Translations under genes and position numbers: made by a program | Part shown: piece after piece, positions 39,167 through 46,165 of the stretch | How positions within the stretch are numbered: the stretch's first letter is position 1 | Layout of the letters: the number at the start of each line of letters is the position of its first letter | The notes under the pieces: model-generated | Told to the model about the DNA's origin: nothing | The model's input: only the letters and a program-made list of their open reading frames with translations | Database searches by the model: none | Assembly (NCBI GenBank): GCA_035763805.1 | Contig: DASUAL010000125.1 | Location: forward strand, 1-46,165 | Direction of reading: 5' to 3' | DNA: 46,165 nt | Source: DASUAL01 sp035763805 | Lineage (GTDB): Bacteria; Gemmatimonadota; Gemmatimonadetes; Gemmatimonadales; GWC2-71-9

Positions 39167-39961
39167 ATGTCCCTCGTCTCCACCCCCGCGGTCGTCCTCC
39201 AGACCTATCGCTTCAGCGAGACCTCCAAAGTGGTGCGGCTCGCGACCCGCGACCTCGGCGTCCAAAGCGCCCTCGCAAAGGGAGCGCTGCGGCCCAAAAG
39301 CCCGTACGGCGCGGGGCTCGAGCTCCTGAGCGAGGGGATCGCCCAGCTTTATTATCGCGAGACGCGTGAGCTGCACACGCTGGGGGAATTCGATCTCGTG
39401 AACCTGCGACGCGAGCTGGCGGCAGAGGTGGGCCGGTTCGCGGGGGCGACGGCGCTGGCCGAAGTGATGCTCAAGATGGCGCCCGCCGCCCCCCTGCCCA
39501 ACGCGTACGACACGCTGACCGCTGGGCTCGACGCCCTCGCGGCGGCGGCGCCGGACAGGGTCGATGCCGCGGGGGTGCGGGGGATCTGGCGGCTCCTGGG
39601 CGAGCTGGGTTTCGAACCGTCGCTCTCCACCTGTGTGCGCGACGGGACGGCCATCGAGGACGGCACCGACCCGGTCGTCTTCAGCATCGCGGAAGGCGGG
39701 GTTCTGTGCCCACGGTGCACGCCGGCGCAGCCTCCGACGCAGCTGCCGCGTCACGCCTACCGCGACTTGGTGGCCCTCAACGATCCCGGTGCGGCCCTGC
39801 CCCTGCTCGACGCGCCGCACGCCGCCGCCCACCGCCGTCTCGTCGCGCGGTTCGTGCGCCATCACTTCGGCGAAGCGGGCACCCTCTCCGCCATCGACTT
39901 CTGGGAGCATCGCGCGTGGGCCTCCACGTCACCGGTTCCGGTCCCGTCAGCCGCTTCGTAA
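39167..39961 (+). CDS. recO: DNA repair protein RecO
   Basis: A 264-residue recombination mediator. The OB-fold N-terminus reads STPAVVLQTYRFSETSKVVR, then LGVQSALAKGALRPKSPYG. The C-terminal helical part has RRLVARFVRHHFGEAGTL and a zinc-ribbon-like CVRDG...LCPRC. RecO loads RecA onto SSB-coated DNA with RecR. Start ATG has no ribosome site; a TAGTTT lies nine bases before it. The 3' end overlaps selB by 46 bases. Confidence 0.9.
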   Translation: MSLVSTPAVVLQTYRFSETSKVVRLATRDLGVQSALAKGALRPKSPYGAGLELLSEGIAQLYYRETRELHTLGEFDLVNLRRELAAEVGRFAGATALAEVMLKMAPAAPLPNAYDTLTAGLDALAAAAPDRVDAAGVRGIWRLLGELGFEPSLSTCVRDGTAIEDGTDPVVFSIAEGGVLCPRCTPAQPPTQLPRHAYRDLVALNDPGAALPLLDAPHAAAHRRLVARFVRHHFGEAGTLSAIDFWEHRAWASTSPVPVPSAAS

Positions 39962-41838
39962 TCGGCACCGCCGGCCACATCGACCACGGCAAGACGGCGC
40001 TGGTGAAGGCCCTCACCGGCGTCGATACCGACCGCTGGGAGGAAGAGAAGCGCCGCGGCATCACGATCGACCTCGGCTTCGCTCCGCTCCCGCTTGGCGA
40101 CGAGATCCAGGCGAGCGTCGTGGACGTGCCGGGCCACGAGGGGTTCGTCCGCAACATGCTCGCGGGCGCGACCGGCATCGATGTCGCCCTGCTCGTTATC
40201 GCAGCCGACGAGGGCATCATGCCGCAGACCGAGGAGCACCTGGCGATCGTCGAGCTACTCGGTGTGCGTCGTGGCATCCCCGTGATCACCAAGCGCGACC
40301 TCGTGGAGGCGGACTGGCTCGATCTGGTGCGGACCGAGGTGGCGGAGCGTCTCGCACGGAGCCGCGTGCGCTGGGAGCCGTCGGTAGCGACCTCGGCGGT
40401 GACCGGCGAGGGCCTCGACCAGCTGCGCGCCGCCCTGCGCCGCGTCGCCGAAGACATGGTCGAGCGGCCGGTGGACGACCTCTTCCGGCTGCCGATCGAC
40501 CGCGTGTTCGCCGTGGCGGGGGCGGGGACCGTCGTTACCGGCTCCACGTGGAGCGGCACGGTCGCCGTGGGCGACTCGGTGCGGCTGCTCCCGCTCGATC
40601 GTGAGGCCCGAGTCCGCTCGATCGAGGTACACGGCCAGGCGGCCGATCGGGCGGCCCCCGGTCGACGCACGGCGCTCGCCCTCGTGGGAGTGGACAAGAG
40701 CGAGCTCGCGCGCGGGCATGCGGCGGTGACGGGGGCCGGCTGGCGGGCGACAACGATGATCGACGCCGCCGTCGAGCTCCTCCCGGTCGCTCGCAAGCCG
40801 CTCGCGTCGCGCACGCGGGTCCGCGTGCATCTTGGCACGGCGGAAGTACTTGCGCGCGCGGTCCAGGTGCGCTCGATCGCGCCCGGCGAGACCGGAGTTG
40901 CTCGCTTGATCCTCGAGACGCCGCTCGTCGCCCGCGGCGGCGACCGATTCGTGCTGCGGTCGTTCTCCCCCGTGACGACGGTGGGCGGCGGCATCGTGCT
41001 GGATCCGTTCGCCGAGCGGCGTCCCCGCCTGCGCCAACGGCGGCTGGTGGTCGATCAAGGTCCCGTCGCGCGACTGACGAGCTTGGTCGGGGAGGCAGGA
41101 CTCGGGGGGCTGCCCGTGGCCAGTCTTACCGTGCGGCTGGGGGTCGGCCCGGATCAAGTGAGGGCCGCCATCGCCGCGGCGGAGCGGGGCATCCAGCGCC
41201 TCGGGGAGACGCTCGTCGAGCGGGAGGCCTTGGCCGCCCAGGCGGGGCGGCTGGCAGACGTGCTGAAGCGCTACCACGAAGAGCACGCGCTCGACCCGGG
41301 GATGTCGCTCCAGGCGCTGCGGGCGGCGGTCGGGCCGCCCGCGCCTCCCGAGCTCGTCGTAGACGCCCTGCTCGAACTGGGCACGCGGGAGGGGAAGTTC
41401 GAGATCGCGAAGGCCGTAGCGCGGCTGCCGGGCTGGCGTCCCGCCTTCGACGCCCGCGCGAGCGATGTCAGGGAGAGCCTGACCCGGCGCCTCGTCGAGG
41501 CTCGGTGGCAAGTGCCGACCGTGCTGGAGCTTGAGCGCGAGTTCTCCGGCGCGCCCGTACGCGCGCTGCTGTCCCACCTTGCGCGTGAGGGGGCGGCGGA
41601 GCAGGTGGACCGGGAGCGCTACGCGGCTACGCTGGCGCTCGCGGACTTCCGGGCGGCGCTCGAGGCGGCGCTCACGGAGCTCGGCACCGCGACGCCTGCC
41701 GAGCTCCGCGACCGCCTGGGGCTGACCCGCAAGTACTTGATTCCGTTGCTTGAGTGGGCGGACCGACGGGGCCTTACCCGGCGCTCAGGCGATGCCCGCG
41801 TGCTCGCACGGTTGACAGCGGGGAAAGGCGGCCCGTAG
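39916..41838 (+). CDS. selB: selenocysteine-specific elongation factor SelB
   Basis: A 640-residue GTPase delivering Sec-tRNA at UGA codons with a SECIS element. G1: VIGTAGHIDHGKTALVKALT. G2: DTDRWEEEKRRGITIDLGFA. G3: SVVDVPGHEGFVRNMLAGAT. The DEGIMPQTEEHLAI segment is the SelB/EF-Tu effector region. Two beta-barrel domains follow (FAVAGAGTVVTGSTWSGTVA, then RSFSPVTTVGGGIVLDPFAE). The C-terminal 200 residues form winged-helix domains that bind the SECIS hairpin, ending RDRLGLTRKYLIPLLEWADR. No selA, selD or tRNA-Sec is visible in this window. Confidence 0.96.
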   Translation: MGLHVTGSGPVSRFVIGTAGHIDHGKTALVKALTGVDTDRWEEEKRRGITIDLGFAPLPLGDEIQASVVDVPGHEGFVRNMLAGATGIDVALLVIAADEGIMPQTEEHLAIVELLGVRRGIPVITKRDLVEADWLDLVRTEVAERLARSRVRWEPSVATSAVTGEGLDQLRAALRRVAEDMVERPVDDLFRLPIDRVFAVAGAGTVVTGSTWSGTVAVGDSVRLLPLDREARVRSIEVHGQAADRAAPGRRTALALVGVDKSELARGHAAVTGAGWRATTMIDAAVELLPVARKPLASRTRVRVHLGTAEVLARAVQVRSIAPGETGVARLILETPLVARGGDRFVLRSFSPVTTVGGGIVLDPFAERRPRLRQRRLVVDQGPVARLTSLVGEAGLGGLPVASLTVRLGVGPDQVRAAIAAAERGIQRLGETLVEREALAAQAGRLADVLKRYHEEHALDPGMSLQALRAAVGPPAPPELVVDALLELGTREGKFEIAKAVARLPGWRPAFDARASDVRESLTRRLVEARWQVPTVLELEREFSGAPVRALLSHLAREGAAEQVDRERYAATLALADFRAALEAALTELGTATPAELRDRLGLTRKYLIPLLEWADRRGLTRRSGDARVLARLTAGKGGP

Positions 41839-41906
41839 TTTTGGATGAGCGCCCTACAACAGGAGAGCGGTCTAAGGTCCTTTTCTCGTTCGCAGAGGAG
41901 CGGTGG

Positions 41907-42356
41907 ATGAAGCGGCACGCCTGGGCAGTGCTGGCGCTCGGGCTGTGGGCAGCGGCGGCGGGGGTAGGGGTGGGGGTGCAGTCGGCGTGGGGGCAGGCGC
42001 AAACGCCCCAGCCCGCAGTTGAGCTCAAGCAGAACTACCCGAACCCGTTCAACCCGGCGACCACGATCCCGTTCAGCCTGAACGGTCGGCTGTTTGCCAA
42101 TGGTCACCGGCCGAAGGTCTCGCTGAAGATCTACAATGTGCTTGCGCAGCTCGTGGCCGTGCCGATCCTGCAGGGCACGGGCGAGTTGGCCGACGAGCTC
42201 GAGTTGACGTGCTCGAGCCCGGAGGCTTGCTCGTTCAGCTGCTACTGGGACGGGAACGTGCTCAATACCGGCCAACCGGCGGCGTCGGGGGTGTACATCT
42301 ACCAACTGGTGGTGGACGGCAAGCGCTACACCAGGAAGATGATCATCATGAAGTGA
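41907..42356 (+). CDS. small secreted protein consisting of a Por-secretion-type sorting domain
   Basis: A 149-residue protein. A long signal peptide (residues 1-31, ending WGQA) leads into the pattern of the type IX secretion C-terminal domain/FlgD-like Ig fold: LKQNYPNPFNPATTIPFSL, then VSLKIYNVLAQLVA, and ASGVYIYQLVVDGKRYTRKM ending IIMK. The mature protein is almost nothing but that domain; a Cys-containing insert (LTCSSPEACSFSCYWDG) lies within it. Normally this domain tags a larger cargo, so this may be a stand-alone sorting-domain protein or a truncated cargo. The gene has GAGGAG before ATG and a terminator after it. Confidence 0.75.
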   Translation: MKRHAWAVLALGLWAAAAGVGVGVQSAWGQAQTPQPAVELKQNYPNPFNPATTIPFSLNGRLFANGHRPKVSLKIYNVLAQLVAVPILQGTGELADELELTCSSPEACSFSCYWDGNVLNTGQPAASGVYIYQLVVDGKRYTRKMIIMK

Positions 42357-42383
42357 TGAGCGTCGAGTGACGCGTCGGCGCTG

Positions 42384-42416
42384 AAGCGGGGGCGATGAGC
42401 TCCCGCTTTTCTTCTT
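42384..42416 (+). terminator. intrinsic terminator
   Basis: AAGCGGGGG at 42384-42392 pairs with CTCCCGCTT at 42400-42408 (one G-U) around a 7-base loop, followed by TTTTCTTCTT. It separates the secreted protein from clpB. Confidence 0.85.
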
Positions 42417-42488
42417 GTGCGAGCACTGTTGTCCACGCTGCCGATTCGGCATCTTTGGGCGGCACGAAGGTTGCGCGAAGGGGGGCCG

Positions 42489-45119
42489 ATGATCCGACCT
42501 GAACGGCTGACCGTGAAGGCCGCCGAGGCCTTGCAGCAGGCGGGGGCGCTGGCGCGCCAGCGCGGCAACCCCGTCGTGAACGACGCCCACCTTTTCTACG
42601 CCCTCCTCTCGCAGGACGACGGCATCGTCGTCCCGCTGCTCCAGAAGGCGGGCCTCAACGTCACCCAGCTGAAAGCGGATACCGAGCGAGAGATCGAGCG
42701 TTTCCCGAAGCAGTCGGGGGGCACGGCAGTCGAGCCCACGCTCTCGCGTGAAGTCGCCCGCGTCCTCGATCGCGCCGACGAGGAGGCGAAGGCGCTAGGC
42801 GATGCGTACATCTCGACCGAGCATCTGCTGCTCGCGCTGGTCGAAGAGAAGGGCACGACCGCGAAGCAGCTGCTGTCCGCCGCCGGCGTGGATCGGGGAG
42901 ATCTGATGGCGGCGCTCGAGGGTGTCCGCGGCGCGCACCGCGTCACCGACCAGGAGCCAGAGCAGAAGTACCAGGCTCTCGAGCGCTTCACCCGCGATCT
43001 CACCGAGTTGGCGCGCAAGGGGAAGCTCGATCCCGTGATCGGCCGGGACGAGGAGGTCCGCCGCGTGATGCAGGTGCTGTCGCGCCGCACAAAAAACAAT
43101 CCCGTCCTGATCGGCGAGCCCGGCGTGGGCAAGACCGCGATCGTCGAGGGTCTCGCCCAGCGCATCGTGAACGGCGACGTCCCCGAATCGCTCCGCAACA
43201 AGCATGTCGTCGCGCTCGACCTGGGAGCGTTGATCGCCGGCACCAAGTACCGGGGAGAGTTCGAGGAGCGGCTCAAGGCCGTGCTCAAGGAGATCACCAC
43301 GGCCGAAGGGCGATACATCGTGTTCATCGACGAGCTGCACACGCTGGTGGGCGCGGGCTCGGCGGAGGGGGCGGTGGACGCCTCCAATATGATCAAGCCC
43401 GCGCTCGCCCGGGGCGAGCTGCACGTCGTGGGTGCCACTACGCTCGACGAGTACCGCAAGTATGTCGAAAAGGACGCCGCGCTCGAGCGGCGGTTCCAGC
43501 CCGTCTACGTCGGTGAACCCTCCGTCGAGGATACGATTGCGATTCTCCGTGGTCTCAAGGAGCGCTATGAGGTGCACCACGGAGTACGGATAACGGACAA
43601 CGCGCTCGTCGCCGCCGCGACGCTGTCGCGCCGCTACATCACCGATCGGTTCCTGCCCGACAAAGCCATCGACCTCGTGGACGAGGCGGCCGCCCGGCTG
43701 CGCATCGCGATCGACTCGCTGCCCCAGGAAATCGACGAAGTTGAGCGGAAGATCGTGCAGCTCGAGATCGAGCTCGCGGCGCTCGCCAAGGAGAAGGACA
43801 AGGCGGCGAAGGAACGACGCGCCAAGATCGAGCAGGAGCTGGCCGAGCTCCGCGAGCGGGCGAACGCGATGAAGGCACAGTGGCAGGCGGAGAAGGAGGC
43901 GATTACCGCCCTGCAGGCCAAGAAGGCACAGCTCGAGCAGCTCCGGATGGAGGCCGACCAGGCGACCCGTCGCGGCGACCTGCAGAAGGCGGCGGAGATC
44001 AGCTACGGCAAGATCCCCGCGCTCGAACAGGAGATCGCCGCGGCCGAGAAGCGGCTCGGTGAGATCCAGAAGAAGGGAAAGTACCTCAAGCAAGAGGTGG
44101 ACGCCGAGGATATCGCCGAGATCGTGGCGAAGTGGACCGGGATTCCCGTATCGAAGATGCTCGAGTCCGAGCGCGAGCGGCTCACGCGCCTCGAGGCGGA
44201 GCTGGGTCGCCGCGTGGTCGGCCAGCTGGAAGCGCTGGCGGCGGTCGCGAACGCCGTGCGGCGCGCCCGGGCCGGTCTGCAGGACCCGAACCGGCCGACG
44301 GGCTCGTTCATCTTCCTCGGCCCCACGGGGGTGGGCAAGACCGAGACGGCGCGGGCGCTCGCCGAATTCCTGTTCGATGACGAGCGTGCGCTGGTGCGCC
44401 TCGACATGTCCGAATACATGGAGAAGCACGCGGTGGCGCGGATGATCGGCGCTCCGCCGGGTTACGTCGGCTACGAGGAGGGCGGCCAGCTCACGGAGGC
44501 CGTGCGCCGGCGCCCGTACTCGGTGGTGCTGTTCGACGAGATCGAGAAGGCGCACCCGGACGTGTTCAACATACTGCTCCAGATCTTGGACGACGGGCGG
44601 CTCACCGACTCCCAAGGGCGGATGGTGGACTTCCGGAACACGGTTCTCATCATGACATCGAACATCGGCTCGCAGTACATCCTCGAGATGGGGACGCAGA
44701 ACTGGGAGCAGGTGGAGACCAAGGTGCTGGAGCTGCTGCGCCAGACGTTCAAGCCCGAATTCCTGAACCGCGTGGACGACATCGTCATCTTCCGGCCGCT
44801 CGGACAAAAGGAGATCGAGCGAATCGTCGATCTGCAGATCGCGCGGGTCGCCAAGCTCCTCGAGGAAAAGAAGATCCGCGTCGAGGTGACACCGGCGGCG
44901 AAGCAGCTGATCATCGCGGAGGGGTACGACCCTGTGTTCGGCGCGCGGCCGCTCAAGCGCGCGATCCAGCGCCTCGTGCAGAACCCGCTGGCACTCGCCG
45001 TGCTCGAAGGCCAGTATGGGGAAGGGGACGTCATCCGGGTGGATCGGGCGAAGGACGGCACCCGTCTCATGTTCGAACGGATCTCCGCCGGGACGGCGCC
45101 CGAACCGGCGCGTGCGTAG
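42489..45119 (+). CDS. clpB: ATP-dependent disaggregase ClpB
   Basis: An 876-residue Hsp100 chaperone that pulls apart aggregates with DnaK. Order: N-domain (1-150, ISTEHLLLALVEEKGTTAKQ), first AAA module with Walker A PVLIGEPGVGKTAIVEGLAQ and Walker B YIVFIDELHTLVGAGSAEGA, the long middle coiled coil (about 405-520) that defines ClpB rather than ClpA/ClpC, then the second module with FIFLGPTGVGKTETARALAE, YSVVLFDEIEKAHPDVFNIL and the MTSNIGSQ loop. No IGF-type ClpP loop is seen. It starts behind AAGGGGGG and a terminator; a clear heat-shock operator is not visible. Confidence 0.97.
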   Translation: MIRPERLTVKAAEALQQAGALARQRGNPVVNDAHLFYALLSQDDGIVVPLLQKAGLNVTQLKADTEREIERFPKQSGGTAVEPTLSREVARVLDRADEEAKALGDAYISTEHLLLALVEEKGTTAKQLLSAAGVDRGDLMAALEGVRGAHRVTDQEPEQKYQALERFTRDLTELARKGKLDPVIGRDEEVRRVMQVLSRRTKNNPVLIGEPGVGKTAIVEGLAQRIVNGDVPESLRNKHVVALDLGALIAGTKYRGEFEERLKAVLKEITTAEGRYIVFIDELHTLVGAGSAEGAVDASNMIKPALARGELHVVGATTLDEYRKYVEKDAALERRFQPVYVGEPSVEDTIAILRGLKERYEVHHGVRITDNALVAAATLSRRYITDRFLPDKAIDLVDEAAARLRIAIDSLPQEIDEVERKIVQLEIELAALAKEKDKAAKERRAKIEQELAELRERANAMKAQWQAEKEAITALQAKKAQLEQLRMEADQATRRGDLQKAAEISYGKIPALEQEIAAAEKRLGEIQKKGKYLKQEVDAEDIAEIVAKWTGIPVSKMLESERERLTRLEAELGRRVVGQLEALAAVANAVRRARAGLQDPNRPTGSFIFLGPTGVGKTETARALAEFLFDDERALVRLDMSEYMEKHAVARMIGAPPGYVGYEEGGQLTEAVRRRPYSVVLFDEIEKAHPDVFNILLQILDDGRLTDSQGRMVDFRNTVLIMTSNIGSQYILEMGTQNWEQVETKVLELLRQTFKPEFLNRVDDIVIFRPLGQKEIERIVDLQIARVAKLLEEKKIRVEVTPAAKQLIIAEGYDPVFGARPLKRAIQRLVQNPLALAVLEGQYGEGDVIRVDRAKDGTRLMFERISAGTAPEPARA

Positions 45120-45594
45120 GGGCGCGGAGCAAGGAGCGCCGCTGGCTCCGGCAGACCTCGCAGGCATGACCGCGGCCCTGGCCGAGGCCCGGGCTGGCGC
45201 CGCGGCCGACGAAGTCCCCGTCGGCGCGGCCGTCGTGCGTGACGGGACCGTGATCGCACGCGCGCATAACGAGACCGTCGCCCGCAACGACCCCACGCTG
45301 CACGCTGAGCTGATCGCCATCCAGCAGGCCCTCAAGACCCTCGCCACCGATCGCCTCGACGACTGCACGCTGTACGTCACGCTCGAGCCGTGCGCGCAGT
45401 GCGCGGGGGCGATCGTGCTTGCCAAAGTCGGACGGCTGGTGTTCGGGGCGTACGATCCCAAGGCGGGCATGGCCGGCAGCGTGGGGGACGTGGTCCGGCA
45501 CCCGCGCCTCAATCATCGGTCCGAAGTGCTCGGCGGCGTCAGGGAAGACGAGTGCGGCGCAGTGATCGCCGGGTTCTTTCGGGCGAAGCGCTGA
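45112..45594 (+). CDS. tadA: tRNA adenosine(34) deaminase
   Basis: A 160-residue zinc deaminase making inosine at the wobble base of tRNA-Arg. The active site is LHAELIAIQQAL (HAE, zinc His and proton-shuttle Glu) and EPCAQCAGAIVLAKVGRLVF (PCxxC zinc ligands). VFGAYDPKAGMAGSVGDVV and PRLNHRSEVLGGV match the TadA substrate-loop region rather than a generic nucleoside deaminase. GTG 45112 gives an eight-base overlap with clpB; ATG 45166 is an alternative but leaves a short first helix. Confidence 0.9.
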   Translation: MRRGAEQGAPLAPADLAGMTAALAEARAGAAADEVPVGAAVVRDGTVIARAHNETVARNDPTLHAELIAIQQALKTLATDRLDDCTLYVTLEPCAQCAGAIVLAKVGRLVFGAYDPKAGMAGSVGDVVRHPRLNHRSEVLGGVREDECGAVIAGFFRAKR

Positions 45595-45602
45595 GGCGAT
45601 GC

Positions 45603-46165
45603 CTACCGCCGCTGAAGTTCGCCTATGCCTGCGCCCAACGCCTCCATGGCGGCTGTGAGCTGGGCGTCTGACAGATACGGAGCAGGTCCCAGGCGCAGCA
45701 CGTTCCCCCGAGAGTCCGTCAATACGCCGCGGTTGCGCAGCAGGTGAGCCAGCTCCGCGGCCCGGGGGGACTGGAGGGCGAGAAAGCCGCCGATCTCCTC
45801 GATCGCGGCTGAACGATCTCGCGCGACGAGCCGCAGGTCGGCGTCGAGCGCGTCCAAGTGGCGCGCAAGGAGCCCGATCTGGTGCTGGCTCACTTGCCGC
45901 AGAAGCTCCGGCGTCAGTCCTTGCTCCTCGAAGAAGTCGAACACGCGTGTCGCGCGATAGTGGCTGGTGGGATCGTAGGTGGCCCCGGCAAACCGGGCGG
46001 CGCCCGGGCCGTATGCGACCCGGCCCGCGTCGTCGCCCGCGGTCAGGGTATCGAACTCGCTGAACCAGCCGGTGACCACGGGACGCAGCGCGCAGTCTGG
46101 CGGGATCCGCAGGAAGCAGTTTCCCTCTCCCAGCTGACAGTACTTGTAGCCGCCGCCGACCACGT
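45603..46165 (-). CDS. kynureninase-type PLP-dependent enzyme, C-terminal part (cut by window edge)
   Basis: The last 187 residues of a fold-type I PLP enzyme running off the right end. The stretch GGGYKYCQLGEGNCFLRIP contains the Y-K-Y-C/L-x-x-G pattern around the PLP lysine of kynureninase-like proteins. PVVTGWFSEF, RFAGATYDPTSHYRATRVFD and GPAPYLSDAQLTAAMEAL follow in the expected order. Kynureninase cleaves kynurenine to anthranilate and alanine; a related class V aminotransferase-like activity is possible. It converges on tadA with eight bases between the stops and no obvious terminator. Confidence 0.75.
   Translation of the reverse strand, partial: VVGGGYKYCQLGEGNCFLRIPPDCALRPVVTGWFSEFDTLTAGDDAGRVAYGPGAARFAGATYDPTSHYRATRVFDFFEEQGLTPELLRQVSQHQIGLLARHLDALDADLRLVARDRSAAIEEIGGFLALQSPRAAELAHLLRNRGVLTDSRGNVLRLGPAPYLSDAQLTAAMEALGAGIGELQRR

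Noticed and set aside
38042..39910. 622-residue minus-strand frame
   Set aside because: Shadow of the propeller lipoprotein and recO, both with signal or family motifs on the plus strand.
42417..42488. CIRCE or sigma32 heat-shock element upstream of clpB
   Set aside because: No TTAGCACTC-N9-GAGTGCTAA and no CTTGAA/CCCCAT pair could be found.
42795..45512. 905-residue open frame on the minus strand
   Set aside because: It is the antisense of clpB and tadA, which are unmistakable on the plus strand. Long antisense frames are expected at this GC content.

Overview
The window is a high-GC bacterial chromosome segment. Its gene content and order suggest a Gemmatimonadota-type organism: an argS-pfkB-purM-rib-nusB-hprK-PTS-metK-ahcY block, a B12-uptake locus under a cobalamin riboswitch, selB, and a small secreted protein with a Por-secretion-type C-terminal domain. 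The outer-membrane proteins and lipoproteins fit a two-membrane cell. The phylum is an inference from content only.

Region 1 (about 1-10.3 kb) is accessory DNA. It holds short, mostly plus-strand genes of classes typical of mobile cassettes: VOC/glyoxalase proteins, DinB-like, DUF1697, DUF2892, TerB-like, a small AP2-like protein and orphan membrane proteins. Between and inside them recur two short sequence families. One resembles GCCTAAC...AAGCTGCC and sits on gene stop codons. The other resembles GCAGCTTAAGCGCGATCC-GTTAGGC and sits before the next gene. Their outer 7-mers are reverse complements and match integron R''/R' core sites, so I read the region as a decaying integron cassette array without an integrase in view. 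Many genes here are broken: an NTF2-like lipoprotein with two frameshifts, a VOC gene with one frameshift, a CPBP protease lacking its N-terminus, a DUF2269 gene with a nonsense codon and frameshifts, a methyltransferase stub, and a chimeric hydrolase.

Region 2 (10.3-13.7 kb) is transitional: a small charged protein, dodecin, an intradiol dioxygenase-like protein, an SDR oxidoreductase with an altered catalytic motif, a short orphan protein and a CBS-domain protein.

Region 3 (13.7-33.3 kb) is a tightly packed plus-strand run of 22 genes, mostly joined by 4-bp or larger overlaps. It carries fmdB-type, argS, a PfkB-family kinase, purM, an outer-membrane protein, four riboflavin genes (ribD, ribE, ribBA, ribH), nusB, a GT4 glycosyltransferase, hpf, hprK, a complete mannose-family PTS (EIIA, B, C, D, HPr, EI), metK, ahcY, a bifunctional-nuclease-family protein and a signal-peptide/TM protein.

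Region 4 (33.3-39.2 kb) is a vitamin B12 uptake operon. It has a promoter-like element, a cobalamin riboswitch and an intrinsic terminator that also covers the likely Shine-Dalgarno, followed by btuF, btuC, btuD, btuB and a lipoprotein that may be a beta-propeller accessory factor (BtuG-like role inferred).

Region 5 (39.2-46.2 kb) carries recO, selB, a tiny secreted sorting-domain protein, a terminator, clpB, tadA and, convergently, the C-terminal part of a kynureninase-type PLP enzyme cut by the window edge.
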